Source: CAXSBR01 sp964252015
GTDB lineage: Bacteria > Actinomycetota > Actinomycetes > Mycobacteriales > Jatrophihabitantaceae
Assembly: GCA_964252015.1 (NCBI GenBank)
Contig: CAXULW010000005.1
Location: 116,302-180,301 of the forward strand
Length of the DNA: 64,000 bases
Direction: 5' to 3'
Positions within the stretch are counted from its first letter, which is position 1. Each line of letters opens with the position of its first letter. The notes beneath the pieces are model-generated. The model was given only the letters and a program-made list of their open reading frames with translations, was not told where the DNA came from and made no database searches. This document shows positions 9,388-19,514 of this stretch, piece after piece. A program made the translations under genes and the position numbers.

Positions 9388-10089
9388 ATGTCCGCGATCC
9401 AGGCCGTGATCCTGGCCGCCGGTATGGGCACCCGCCTGGGGCGCCCGTTTCCGAAACCGCTCACTCCCCTGGCCGAGGGGCGCACGATCCTGGCGCAACA
9501 GGTCGACAACATCCACGCCGCCTTCGGAGCGGACGCGCGGGTCACCATCGTGGTCGGGTTCAAACTGGATCTGATCATGGAGGCCGAGCCCGACGCCTCG
9601 TTCGTCTACAACCAGAATTACGACCAGACCAATACCAACCGCAGCCTGCTCAAGGCGCTGAAACTGTCAGCTCCGGGCGGTGTGGTGTGGATGAATGGCG
9701 ACGTTGTATTCGACCCGGCGGTGCTCGAGCGGTTGCAACCGCACATCGACGCCGACCGATCGGTTATTGCGGTTAACACCGCCACCGTGGCCGAGGAGGA
9801 AGTCAAGTACACGGTGGACGAGCGCGGTTTCGTGAACGCGCTTTCCAAGCACGTCGTGGACGCACTCGGTGAGTCGGTCGGTATCAACTTCGTCGCCGCC
9901 CGCGACAAGGCAGCCCTGATCGCGCGCCTGGTCGATTGCGCCGAACAGGACTATTTCGAGCGCGGCATCGAGCTGGCCATCGCCAACGACGGAATCGAGG
10001 TCACGCCGATCGACATCTCCGACCTGTTCGCGATAGAGGTCGATTTCGAGGAAGATCTGGCACGGGCTAACGCACCGCGCACTGCCTGA
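9388..10089 (+). CDS. LicC-like nucleotidyltransferase (MobA/NTP-transferase fold)
   Basis: The 233-residue single-domain protein has the pyrophosphorylase signature AVILAAGMGTRLG at residues 6-18, a lysine in FPKPLTPL, YDQTNTNRSLLKAL near 75 and MNGDVVFDP near 100. This combination is characteristic of the LicC-type phosphocholine/aminoethylphosphonate cytidylyltransferase group, which makes CDP-activated small polar groups for decorating surface polymers. The nucleotide and alcohol are not determined by sequence. GAGGAGGCGAC gives a strong ribosome binding site for the ATG. Its divergent neighbour, the TagF-like/GT4 fusion, would be a logical consumer of a CDP-linked donor; this is inference from context. 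Confidence 0.82.
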   Translation: MSAIQAVILAAGMGTRLGRPFPKPLTPLAEGRTILAQQVDNIHAAFGADARVTIVVGFKLDLIMEAEPDASFVYNQNYDQTNTNRSLLKALKLSAPGGVVWMNGDVVFDPAVLERLQPHIDADRSVIAVNTATVAEEEVKYTVDERGFVNALSKHVVDALGESVGINFVAARDKAALIARLVDCAEQDYFERGIELAIANDGIEVTPIDISDLFAIEVDFEEDLARANAPRTA

Positions 10090-10137
10090 CGTCCTCGTAT
10101 CGCACGGACCGCGGCCAGCCCGGGGGGACCTACGCGG

Positions 10138-10347
10138 TCAGGCGTCGTTTTCCGTGGTGTTGCCGGCCAGAAGTAAACGAACCTCTGACTCCCGGTAACG
10201 CCGATGTCCGCCGAGGGTACGGATGGAAGCAAGCTTGCCAGCCTTGGCCCAGCGAGTAACGGTCTTGGGGTCGACGCGAAACAGAGTAGCCACCTCGGAC
10301 GGGGTCAAGAGGGCTTCACTGTCGGGCCGGGTGCGAACGGTTGCCAT
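10138..10347 (-). CDS. bldC: BldC-like DNA-binding protein (MerR-type helix-turn-helix)
   Basis: This 69-residue protein consists of a single winged helix-turn-helix of the MerR/BldC type: LLTPSEVATLFRVDPKTV, then RWAKAGKLASIRTLGGHRR at the wing. The block is nearly identical to Streptomyces BldC, a small regulator that binds DNA head-to-tail as oligomers and controls the timing of developmental genes. In non-sporulating actinomycetes its targets are less clear. The start ATG at 10347 gives the usual BldC length. It converges on the LicC-like gene and is transcribed away from the DUF3073 gene. Confidence 0.95.
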   Translation of the reverse strand: MATVRTRPDSEALLTPSEVATLFRVDPKTVTRWAKAGKLASIRTLGGHRRYRESEVRLLLAGNTTENDA

Positions 10348-10668
10348 GGGAGGCGCCCTTCTACGTCAAGCGCACAACATTCGTGCGATGGGGGTGAACA
10401 CCACGCGGGGACGAAGTATCCCCCCAATTCCGCAAATCTACCGCGATCCGATTAAGCAATCAACCGATACGGAGCAATCCTCCGAACCCAACGTATCGCC
10501 CCGAGGCGGGCATGCCGCGGCGACACCGTTGCGACGGTCACCACGCCACCCAGTCACCGCCGAGCGCCCGCAGGGGCGCGCTATCCTTGCCTCACGACAG
10601 AAACCACAACTGCCCGAGCGTCCCAGATCGACGCCGGCATACGACCATGTGAGTAAGGGGGTCTTGCC
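10348..10668. promoter_or_regulatory. Divergent intergenic region between bldC and the DUF3073 gene
   Basis: This 321-bp stretch has no convincing coding frame and must hold the promoters of both flanking genes. On the plus strand a TATCCT (10582-10587) lies 80 bp before the DUF3073 start and could be a -10 box, but no good -35 is paired with it. It sits beside a GCGCCC/GGGCGC hairpin. No clear -10/-35 pair was seen for bldC. Confidence 0.4.
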
Positions 10669-10860
10669 ATGGGGCGAGGCCGTGCGAAAGCCAAGCAGAC
10701 CAAAGTGGCCCGGGACCTGAAGTACAACACCCCGAACACGGACTTGGACTCCCTGCAACGAGAGCTGGGCTCGCAGTCATCCATCGGGCCTTCTTCGATC
10801 GCTCGCGATGAGAGCGACGACGACGATCTCGACGATCGTTGGGCCAGCAGCTCGCGCTGA
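10669..10860 (+). CDS. DUF3073 family small protein
   Basis: The 63-residue hydrophilic protein has a basic N-terminus (MGRGRAKAKQTKVARDLKY), a conserved middle and an acidic tail (ESDDDDLDDRW). This is the layout of DUF3073, a family found in actinobacteria close to purM. Its function is unknown; the charge split suggests nucleic-acid or ribosome contact, which is speculation. An AAGGGG ribosome binding site precedes the ATG. It converges on purM, with tandem hairpins between. Confidence 0.88.
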   Translation: MGRGRAKAKQTKVARDLKYNTPNTDLDSLQRELGSQSSIGPSSIARDESDDDDLDDRWASSSR

Positions 10861-10873
10861 GCGCCCAGCCCAG

Positions 10874-10911
10874 AGATCCCTGACCGGGGATCTGGCCGGC
10901 GTCGACCGGCC
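10874..10911. terminator. Tandem hairpins between convergent DUF3073 gene and purM
   Basis: Two adjacent hairpins lie here: AGATCCC/GGGATCT (10874-10893) and GGCCGG/CCGGCC (10894-10911). No U-tract follows, as is common in high-GC actinomycetes. The position between two convergent stops fits a bidirectional terminator. Confidence 0.6.
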
Positions 10912-10923
10912 GGACCGGTCTGA

Positions 10924-11964
10924 TCAGGCGTAACTGCCGGTCATGATCGTGCGGCCGGATCCGGACCTGGTCCGGCCCAGGGCAACCACGTCCACCCCGC
11001 GCTGCCGCAGTAGGTCTGTCGCCGACTCGGCCTTCGCCGGCGCGACGACCGCGACCATGCCGATGCCCATGTTGAACGTCAGCTCGAGTTGGTCCTGGGC
11101 GACGTCACCAACCCGGCGGATCAGGTCGAACACCGCCGGCGGCGCCCACGCGGACCGGTCGATGACGGCGTCGAGGTGCGGCGGCAGGACCCGGGCCAGG
11201 TTCCCGGCCAAGCCGCCGCCGGTGACGTGGGCGAATGCGTGCACGATTCCAGCCCGGGCCAGAGCCAGGCAGTCCAGCGCGTAGATCCGGGTGGGTTCGA
11301 GCAGCTCGTCGGCCAGAGTTCGCCCGGACAGCTCGCCCGGCGTGGCATCCAGGCTGAGGCCGGCCCGCTCGAACAGCACCTGCCGCACCAGCGAATAACC
11401 GTTGGAATGCAGGCCGGACGAGCGCAGGCCCAGCAGGACGTCACCGGCCCCGACCCGCGCCGCACCCAGCATGTCGTCGCGCTCGACCACGCCGACGGCG
11501 GCCCCGCTCACGTCGTAGTCGTCGGGGTCCATGACACCGGGATGCTCCGCGGTTTCGCCCCCGACCAACGCACAACCGGCACGCACGCAACCCTCGGCAA
11601 TCCCGGCCACGATGGCCGCGATCTTCTCGGGCACGACACGCCCGGTGGCGATGTAATCGGTGAGAAAGAGTGGTTCGGCGCCGACCACGACCAGGTCGTC
11701 CACCACCATCGCCACCATGTCGATACCGATGGTGTCGTGCCGGTCAGCGGCGCGGGCCACCGCGATCTTGGTACCAACCCCGTCAGTGGAGGAGGCCAGC
11801 ACCGGGTGGCGGTACCGGCTGGTGTCGAGCTCGAACAGCCCGGCGAACCCTCCGAGACCACCGATCACTTCGGGACGGGTGGTGCGGCGCACCGAGGACT
11901 TCATCAGCTCGACCGCGCGCTCACCAGCCGCAATGTCTACGCCCGCATCGGCGTACGACGTCAC
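10924..11964 (-). CDS. purM: Phosphoribosylformylglycinamidine cyclo-ligase
   Basis: PurM closes the imidazole ring, converting FGAM to AIR with ATP (fifth step of purine synthesis). The sequence has the family core: SYADAGVDIAAG at the N-terminus, TDGVGTKIAVA, VMDPDDYDVSG and LRSSGLHSNGYSLVR. The GTG at 11964 gives 346 residues, normal for PurM. It overlaps the stop of the small upstream reading frame by GTGA, which suggests translational coupling. Upstream in-frame starts at 11997 (ATG) and 12030 (GTG) would add 11-22 residues lacking family conservation and have no well-placed ribosome binding site. It is the last gene of the purF run and converges on the DUF3073 gene. Confidence 0.93.
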   Translation of the reverse strand: MTSYADAGVDIAAGERAVELMKSSVRRTTRPEVIGGLGGFAGLFELDTSRYRHPVLASSTDGVGTKIAVARAADRHDTIGIDMVAMVVDDLVVVGAEPLFLTDYIATGRVVPEKIAAIVAGIAEGCVRAGCALVGGETAEHPGVMDPDDYDVSGAAVGVVERDDMLGAARVGAGDVLLGLRSSGLHSNGYSLVRQVLFERAGLSLDATPGELSGRTLADELLEPTRIYALDCLALARAGIVHAFAHVTGGGLAGNLARVLPPHLDAVIDRSAWAPPAVFDLIRRVGDVAQDQLELTFNMGIGMVAVVAPAKAESATDLLRQRGVDVVALGRTRSGSGRTIMTGSYA

Positions 11965-12131
11965 CGACTCTGCGCTTTGCTGGTCGAGACGTCGCATCCG
12001 GCGGTTCCCATGCGTCCTCCCGACCCGCACAGCGCGGGGCTGATCATGGGCGCCTTACGGCTGATCATGGGCGCCTCACGGCTGATCATGGGCGCCTCAC
12101 GGCTGATCATGGGCGCCTCACCGCTGATCAT
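11961..12131 (-). CDS. Repeat-built 56-residue small reading frame bridging purF and purM
   Basis: The ATG at 12131 overlaps the purF stop as ATGA, and the stop at 11961-11963 overlaps the purM GTG as GTGA. The predicted peptide begins with four 7-residue repeats (MISGEAP, MISREAP twice, MISRKAP) encoded by the 21-bp tandem repeat, then a unique tail rich in Gly, Ser and Cys. Every repeat carries GAGG followed by five bases and an ATG, so there are several internal initiation sites in the same frame. GGGAGGACGC gives a further ATG near 12011. Whether the peptide is made is unknown. The frame may serve only to carry ribosomes from purF to purM. I know no homologue. Confidence 0.5.
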   Translation of the reverse strand: MISGEAPMISREAPMISREAPMISRKAPMISPALCGSGGRMGTAGCDVSTSKAQSR

Positions 12132-12144
12132 GGGCGCCTCACGG
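12040..12144. repeat. Five tandem copies of a 21-bp unit at the purF/purM junction
   Basis: Copies start at 12040, 12061, 12082, 12103 and 12124. The plus-strand unit reads CTGATCATGGGCGCCTCACGG, with one or two substitutions in the outer and fourth copies. Each contains TGATCA and, on the coding strand, a GAGG-N5-ATG module. The purF stop codon lies inside the last copy, so the array overlaps the end of the gene. Confidence 0.97.
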
Positions 12145-13681
12145 CGTCGGCCCCGGAGTAGTCGTCCATCGGCATACTCATCTCGGGCGAGTCCAGGCTG
12201 CCGCCGGCGTTCACCGCGCTGACCACGTTGCGTTCGATGCCTTCCAGGACGTGCTTGCCGACGACGCCGGGCAGGGGGATCGGGTACTCCCCGTCGAAGC
12301 AGGCCCGGCACAGCCGCGAGCGCGGTTGCTCGCTGGCCAGGATCAGCTGCTCGAGCGAGACGTAGCCGAGGCTGTCGGCGCCGATGGACGCCCGGATGCC
12401 GTCGTTCTCCAACCCGCTGGCCAGCAGCTCGGCCTTGGAGGCGAAGTCGATGCCGTAGAAGCACGGCCACTTCACCGGCGGCGAGGCGATCCGCACGTGT
12501 ACTTCGAGCGCCCCGGCCTCGCGCAGCATCCGGATCAGGGCCCGCTGGGTGTTGCCGCGCACGATCGAGTCGTCCACCACGACCAGCCGCTTGCCGCGGA
12601 TCACGTCTCGCAACGGGTTCAGTTTGAGGCGGATACCGAGCTGACGGATGGTCTGCGACGGCTGGATGAACGTGCGTCCGACGTAGGAGTTCTTGACCAG
12701 GCCGAGGCCGTACGGGATGCCCGACTCCTCGGCGTAGCCGACCGCGGCGGGCGTGCCCGATTCCGGCACCGGGATGACCAGATCGGCGGCGACGGGGTGC
12801 TCCCGGGCCAGCCGGCGCCCGATCTCGATGCGGGTGGCGTGGACATTGCGGCCGGCGATGTTGGTGTCGGGACGGGCGACGTACACGTACTCGAACAGGC
12901 ACCCCTTCGGGTCGGCCGTGGCGAAGTGGCTCGAGCGCAGGCCGTCCTCGTCGATGGCAATGAGCTCACCGGGCTCGATCTCCCGCACGAAGGAGGCGCC
13001 GACGATGTCCAACGCCGCCGATTCGCTGGTGACGACCCAACCGCGGTCGAGCCGGCCGAGCACGAGCGGGCGAACGCCCTGCGGGTCGCGGGCGGCGTAC
13101 AAGGTGTGCTCGTCCATGAACACCAGTGAGAACGCGCCCCGCAGGGTCGGCAGCACGTCCATCGCGGCGTGTTCCAGCGAGACGTCGGGCTGGGCGGCCA
13201 GGAGCGCGGTGACGAGGTCGGAGTCACTGGAGGACCCCATGCCGAGGTCGGCCTCCGGCAGGTCGGCCACTCGCCGGGCCAGTTCCGCGGTGTTCACCAG
13301 GTTGCCGTTGTGCCCCAGGGCCAGGCCGGCGCCCGATGCGGTGCTGCGGAAACTCGGCTGCGCGTTCTCCCAGCTGCCGGCGCCGGTGGTCGAGTATCGG
13401 GTGTGGCCGACGGCGATGTGTCCGCGCAGGCTGGCCAGGGTGGCCTCGTCGAACACCTGCGACACCAGACCGAGGTCCTTGTAGACCAGCACCGACGACC
13501 CGTCGCTGACCGCCATCCCGGCCGCTTCCTGGCCGCGATGCTGCAGTGCGTACAGGCCGAAGAAGGTCAGCTTGGCTACCTCTTCGCCGGGGGCCCAGAC
13601 GCCGAAGACGCCACATTCGTCCTGTGGGCCTTTGTCGCCGGGCAAGAGGTCGTGGGACAGCGTGCCATCTGCGCGAGCCAC
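12128..13681 (-). CDS. purF: Amidophosphoribosyltransferase
   Basis: PurF catalyses the first committed purine step, forming phosphoribosylamine from PRPP and glutamine. The class II amidotransferase domain follows a short propeptide; the nucleophile would be the Cys of DECGVFGVW, with FGLYALQHRGQE after it. The PRPP-binding loop is VVVDDSIVRGNT near the middle. The C-terminal half retains cysteines (KWPCFYGID, RSRLCRACFDGEYP) of the type that ligate an Fe-S cluster. The GTG at 13681 gives 517 residues. It has no ribosome binding site but does have TAGACT exactly 7 nt upstream, so a leaderless mRNA is likely. The C-terminus ends inside a 21-bp repeat array. The frame extends to 13744, but that part looks non-coding. 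Confidence 0.95.
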   Translation of the reverse strand: MARADGTLSHDLLPGDKGPQDECGVFGVWAPGEEVAKLTFFGLYALQHRGQEAAGMAVSDGSSVLVYKDLGLVSQVFDEATLASLRGHIAVGHTRYSTTGAGSWENAQPSFRSTASGAGLALGHNGNLVNTAELARRVADLPEADLGMGSSSDSDLVTALLAAQPDVSLEHAAMDVLPTLRGAFSLVFMDEHTLYAARDPQGVRPLVLGRLDRGWVVTSESAALDIVGASFVREIEPGELIAIDEDGLRSSHFATADPKGCLFEYVYVARPDTNIAGRNVHATRIEIGRRLAREHPVAADLVIPVPESGTPAAVGYAEESGIPYGLGLVKNSYVGRTFIQPSQTIRQLGIRLKLNPLRDVIRGKRLVVVDDSIVRGNTQRALIRMLREAGALEVHVRIASPPVKWPCFYGIDFASKAELLASGLENDGIRASIGADSLGYVSLEQLILASEQPRSRLCRACFDGEYPIPLPGVVGKHVLEGIERNVVSAVNAGGSLDSPEMSMPMDDYSGADAVRRP

Positions 13682-13688
13682 GCAGCCG

Positions 13689-13694
13689 AGTCTA
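13689..13694 (-). promoter_or_regulatory. TAGACT -10 box, leaderless purF candidate
   Basis: TAGACT on the minus strand is followed by exactly 7 nt and then the purF GTG. This would put the transcription start at or next to the start codon. No clear -35 was seen. Confidence 0.45.
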
Positions 13695-13759
13695 GCCGCC
13701 GGCCCGCGCGCAGCACGCCGTGCGCAGCCGTGGCTCAGGCACAAACCGCGTCGGCTGTG

Positions 13760-14326
13760 TCACCAGGGCGGGGACATGGGTAGGAATTCCCGCAGATCCG
13801 CGCGCTGGCCGCTGGCCCGCACCGCGCCGGAGGCAACGGCGTCAAACCATTGCGTGCGCCCGGTGGCCAGCCGCAGCCAGGTCAGGCCGTCGGTCTCGAC
13901 CACGTTGGGCGGGGTGCCGCGGGTGTGCCGGGGTCCGGGCACGGCCTGCACGGCGATGTAGGGAGCCACCCGCAGCTCGACCGAGCGGCCGGGGACGCGG
14001 GCCGCGAACGTCTCGGCCAGGCGTCGACAGCTCAGCGCGAGCGCGCCCCGGTGCAGCGGTACCGGTTCGTCGCCCGGCCGGGCCCGGGAAAGATCGTCAC
14101 TGAGCAGGATCAGCTCCGTGACCCGCATGACGAGGTCCTGATCGTCTGGTTCGAGTTCGGTGAACGCCTCGAGCCGGACGACCAGATCGCGGAGGTCACC
14201 GGTGTCGGTGTCCGGATCGGCGCTGACGCCCGCGCGCAGACGCGCCCGGACCGCGGCCAACTGCGCGGCGTAGGCCGCCCGGGCGGCGTCGGCCCGACGG
14301 TCGATCAGACGGTTCCTACCTTCCAC
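13760..14326 (-). CDS. Sterol-carrier-like conserved protein beside purF
   Basis: The 188-residue protein has an Arg/Ala-rich helical N-terminal half and a C-terminal part (VELRVAPYIAVQAVPGPRHTRGTPPNVVETDGLTWLRLATGR) resembling the bacterial 'sterol carrier family protein' group. In mycobacteria a homologous gene also sits next to purF. Its function is unknown; the SCP-like end suggests binding of a hydrophobic ligand, which is inference. The GTG start overlaps the end of the preceding proline-rich protein gene by 22 bp, and the purF start lies about 80 bp downstream of its stop. Confidence 0.78.
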   Translation of the reverse strand: MEGRNRLIDRRADAARAAYAAQLAAVRARLRAGVSADPDTDTGDLRDLVVRLEAFTELEPDDQDLVMRVTELILLSDDLSRARPGDEPVPLHRGALALSCRRLAETFAARVPGRSVELRVAPYIAVQAVPGPRHTRGTPPNVVETDGLTWLRLATGRTQWFDAVASGAVRASGQRADLREFLPMSPPW

Positions 14327-15597
14327 TTGCCGCCGACCTTCTTCATCAACACGATGAAGTAGATGAAGGTCTTGGGCGTGAACGCCGAGCTGGTCATCGT
14401 CGCGCTGGTTCCGTAAACGGAGATCTTGGTCGGGTCGGTCACCTTGAAGGCGGCGAACTGCGCCCGGTACTGCGATTTCAGCTCCAGGTTGTTGCAGCTA
14501 CTGATCTTGAGCTTCTTGAGCCGGGTCTTCATCGAGGTCGGGTCGGCCAGGCTGCAGAACACGGCGTGATTGGTTGCGGCCAGAGCGTGGTAATACGTCG
14601 CCGCCACCGACGCGATCGACTTCTGGTCGGCGGTGGGTCCCACGGGCTTGACCGTCGTCCTGGGTGCGGCCGACGTGGTCGGGGGCAGGGTCGGCGAAGG
14701 CGTGGCGGTGGTGGTTGCGGTCGACGTCGTCTCGTCCGTGGTGCTGGGGAAGGTGGGCGCCGACTCGGTGCTGCTGGAGGCGCCGGATGAGCTCTTGGTC
14801 GCCGTGTCCGAGCTGCTCTTGTGGAAGATGAAGAAACCACCGATCGCCAGGGCGAGCACGACCACCGCAGCGATGATCGCGGGGATCACCTTGCTGTTCC
14901 GGCCGCCGGACGAACCACCGGTGCCACCCGGGTAGGCCGAGGCCGAGCCGCCCGGTGGATAGGTCGGGCCGATGGGCGGGTAGGTCGGACCGTTCCCGCT
15001 GCCGGGCTGCGCCCCGTACGCGCCCGGTTGGCCGTAGCCGCCGGGCGGGCCGTAACCGCTGGAGCTCGGCGGCGGGTAACCCCCGGCGGGAGGGTTGTAG
15101 CCGCCGGCCGGTGGCTGGCCGTATCCCCCGGCGACGGGCGGCAAGCTGGTGGTGGGCTGCTGGCCGTATCCGGAGCCGCCCGACGGTGGCGGGTAGCCGG
15201 ACGGCGGGGTGTAGGCCGAGGGCGACGGATAGCTAGACGGCGGCGGGTAGCTAGACGGCGGGGTGTTTCCAGACGGCGGGGTGTAGCCGCTCGCCGGCGT
15301 GGAGCTGGATGGTGGCGTGTACCCGGTCGGCGGGGTGTAACCGGACGACGACGTGTTCAGGAACGTCGTCTGCTCCGTGTCGGCCGACCCGGTGGTGCCC
15401 GGCCACGCCGGTTGATCGGTGGCCGTTCCCTGGTCAGGCGCGCTCGCCGGGGCGGCGGGGTGGTCCGGCTGGTGGCCGGAGGGAGAGTCCGCGGACGAGT
15501 CACCGTCGGCCGGCGCGCTTGGCGACGGTGCCCGGTCGGGGCTGGGTTCGGGCTGCCAGTTCCACGGATCGGACCCTGACTCGGGCGGCTGTGTCAT
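14305..15597 (-). CDS. Proline-rich single-pass membrane protein with extracellular C-terminal domain
   Basis: The 430-residue protein starts with about 210 residues of low-complexity cytoplasmic sequence full of YTPPSG/YPPPSG repeats. A single membrane helix follows (IPAIIAAVVVLALAIGGFFIF, about 237-257), then a Ser/Thr-rich stalk and a C-terminal domain of about 110 residues (YYHALAATNHAVFCSLADPTS...VGGKWKVGTV) resembling the DUF4878/lumazine-binding-like fold of actinobacterial surface proteins. No enzymatic motif is seen. The ATG follows AAGAGAG. It overlaps the downstream sterol-carrier-like gene and is probably co-transcribed with it. Confidence 0.8.
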   Translation of the reverse strand: MTQPPESGSDPWNWQPEPSPDRAPSPSAPADGDSSADSPSGHQPDHPAAPASAPDQGTATDQPAWPGTTGSADTEQTTFLNTSSSGYTPPTGYTPPSSSTPASGYTPPSGNTPPSSYPPPSSYPSPSAYTPPSGYPPPSGGSGYGQQPTTSLPPVAGGYGQPPAGGYNPPAGGYPPPSSSGYGPPGGYGQPGAYGAQPGSGNGPTYPPIGPTYPPGGSASAYPGGTGGSSGGRNSKVIPAIIAAVVVLALAIGGFFIFHKSSSDTATKSSSGASSSTESAPTFPSTTDETTSTATTTATPSPTLPPTTSAAPRTTVKPVGPTADQKSIASVAATYYHALAATNHAVFCSLADPTSMKTRLKKLKISSCNNLELKSQYRAQFAAFKVTDPTKISVYGTSATMTSSAFTPKTFIYFIVLMKKVGGKWKVGTV

Positions 15598-15710
15598 ACG
15601 GCTCTCTTTCCCACTGAGTAGTGCCCCAAACTACCTAGTGATGATCACGCCGTCACACCGAGACCCGGCGACCTCGTCGCTACTGTCCCCGTAGGTCAGT
15701 GCCGACGGCG

Positions 15711-18026
<2,316 letters not shown>

Positions 18027-18031
18027 GACGA

Positions 18032-18751
18032 TCAGACCGCAACCAGGGCGGCCAGCACCGAGGTGAAGAACGGCAACCCGTCCGTGCTCGGGCCGGTGAG
18101 CGCATCCACCGCGTGCTCGGGATGCGGCATGAGGCCGACGACGTTGCCGGCGACGTTGCTGATCCCGGCGATGTCGCGGTACGAGCCGTTCGGGTTTTCG
18201 CCGAGGTAGCGCGCGACGACCCGACCGTGGGCCTCGAGCTCGTCCAGGGTGCGTTGGTCGGCCACGTAGCCGCCCTCGCCGTTCTTCAGCGGCACCACGA
18301 TCTCGGCGCCGGCGTCGAATCCGTTGGTCCAGACCGTGGTGTTGTTCTCGATCCGCAGCGGCTGGTCGCGGCAGACGAACTTGCAGTGGTCGTTGCGGAT
18401 GAGCGCGCCGGGCAACAGGTGCGACTCGCACAGCACCTGGAACCCGTTGCAGATACCGAGCACCGGCAGGCCGTCGCGGGCCGCGTCGACGATGGTCGTC
18501 ATCACCGGGGCCAGGCTGGCAATGGCTCCGCAGCGCAGGTAGTCGCCGTAGGAAAAGCCGCCGGGCAGGATGACGGCGGCGACGTCGTGCAGCGAGGGGT
18601 CGGCGTGCCAGAGCGGGACTGCTTCTGCCCCGGCAACATCGGATACCGCCCCGGCAACATCGGATACCGCCCCGGCGATGCGCACCGCCCGGGCCGCGTC
18701 GCGATCGTCCAGGCTGCCGGGGAAAGTGACGATTCCTACGCGTACTGGCAC
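18032..18751 (-). CDS. purQ: Phosphoribosylformylglycinamidine synthase subunit I (glutaminase)
   Basis: This class I glutamine amidotransferase (239 residues) supplies ammonia to PurL. The nucleophile is Cys in VLGICNGFQ near 105, the oxyanion region is LPGGFSYGDYLRCG, and the His-Glu pair is in MPHPEHAV near the C-terminus. A 21-bp tandem duplication near the N-terminus repeats GAVSDVA, inserting seven residues after the first helix. The reading frame is intact, so the enzyme is probably functional. It lies 10 bp after a TetR gene rather than after purS, an uncommon neighbour. Confidence 0.96.
   Translation of the reverse strand: MPVRVGIVTFPGSLDDRDAARAVRIAGAVSDVAGAVSDVAGAEAVPLWHADPSLHDVAAVILPGGFSYGDYLRCGAIASLAPVMTTIVDAARDGLPVLGICNGFQVLCESHLLPGALIRNDHCKFVCRDQPLRIENNTTVWTNGFDAGAEIVVPLKNGEGGYVADQRTLDELEAHGRVVARYLGENPNGSYRDIAGISNVAGNVVGLMPHPEHAVDALTGPSTDGLPFFTSVLAALVAV
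18628..18669. repeat. 21-bp tandem duplication inside purQ
   Basis: Two identical copies start at 18628 and 18649 (unit begins CCCCGGCAACATCGGATACC). They encode GAVSDVA twice and keep frame. Single-copy PurQ proteins of other actinomycetes would show whether this is a recent insertion. Confidence 0.9.
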
Positions 18752-18760
18752 GCGTCCAGA

Positions 18761-19450
18761 TTACCGGCCCACCAGCGTCGGCCGGACCTTCGCGCCGCCG
18801 TGGGCTTTGGTGACGCGGTGCGCTTTGGTGACCCGGCGGGCGTGGGCCTCGCTGAGCGGTCGCTCGCCCAACGTGGCGGCGAACCGACCTCGGACCGGGC
18901 GCAGGCCGGCGATCATCAGCTCCAGGTGACGGCGCCACGCGTTCGGGGCCACCGCCCGCGTGGTCTCGATCACCCCGCGCAACGACCACAGCAGCACCCA
19001 CACATCCGTGCTGACGACGTCCGGGCGCACCCGACCGGCCGCCTGCGCTTGCGCCAGCAGCTCACGCAGCGTCGACCGGAAGGCGGTCATCGCGCCCAGT
19101 TCCGCGTCGGAGTGATCCCACAGCCTCGACAGGCAGGCCTGGCTGCCGGCCTGGAGTTCACCGGCCGAGAACAGCAAGCGCTCCAGGCCCGTCCCGTCGG
19201 TGGCGATGGCTGCGGCGCGGGCTCGTGCAGCCAGTTCGCGCCGCAGGTCACCGACCAGCGTGTCGATCAGGTCCTGCTTGGTCGGGAAACGGCGGTAGAG
19301 CGTGCCCATGCCGACACCGGCGACTCGGGCGACCTCCTCGACGCTGCCGTCGAGCCCGTGCTCGGCAAACACCGCGGTGGCCGCGTCGAGCAGGCGTTGC
19401 CGGTTCTCGGCCGCGTCGCGACGCAGCGGCCGTTCGGACACGGTGGTCAT
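18761..19450 (-). CDS. TetR-family transcriptional regulator
   Basis: The 229-residue protein has an N-terminal TetR helix-turn-helix (NRQRLLDAATAVFAEHGLDGSVEEVARVAGVGMGTLYRRFPTKQDLI, about residues 16-60). A ligand-binding helical domain follows, with a polar tail in which VTKAHRVTKAH is duplicated at DNA level (18801-18836, two 18-bp copies). It lies directly downstream of a drug-type MFS gene, so it most likely represses that exporter. It is preceded by repeats that create mini reading frames ending at its ATG. The 10-bp gap to purQ means the MFS-tetR transcript may continue into purQL. Confidence 0.92.
   Translation of the reverse strand: MTTVSERPLRRDAAENRQRLLDAATAVFAEHGLDGSVEEVARVAGVGMGTLYRRFPTKQDLIDTLVGDLRRELAARARAAAIATDGTGLERLLFSAGELQAGSQACLSRLWDHSDAELGAMTAFRSTLRELLAQAQAAGRVRPDVVSTDVWVLLWSLRGVIETTRAVAPNAWRRHLELMIAGLRPVRGRFAATLGERPLSEAHARRVTKAHRVTKAHGGAKVRPTLVGR
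18801..18836. repeat. 18-bp tandem duplication in the 3' end of tetR
   Basis: Copies are 18801-18818 and 18819-18836 (TGSGCTTTGGTGACSCGG), encoding RVTKAH twice. The frame is kept, and the segment lies in the non-conserved tail. Confidence 0.75.
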
Positions 19451-19493
19451 CGGTGGGTGGTCATCGCTTGCGTGGTCATCGCACGGTGGTCAT
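19447..19493 (-). repeat. Repeated CGATGACCAC motifs forming ATGA-linked mini reading frames before tetR
   Basis: Four ATGACCAC motifs occur with 14-15-14 bp spacing, the last being the tetR start itself. The first ATG (19493) follows GGAGCCCG and encodes five residues (MTTVR), with a stop overlapping the ATG at 19479 as ATGA. That frame encodes ten residues (MTTQAMTTHR) and its stop overlaps the tetR ATG as ATGA. The gap back to the MFS stop is only about 20 bp. Confidence 0.7.
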
Positions 19494-19514
19494 CGGGCTC
19501 CGGTGCCGCCCGTC

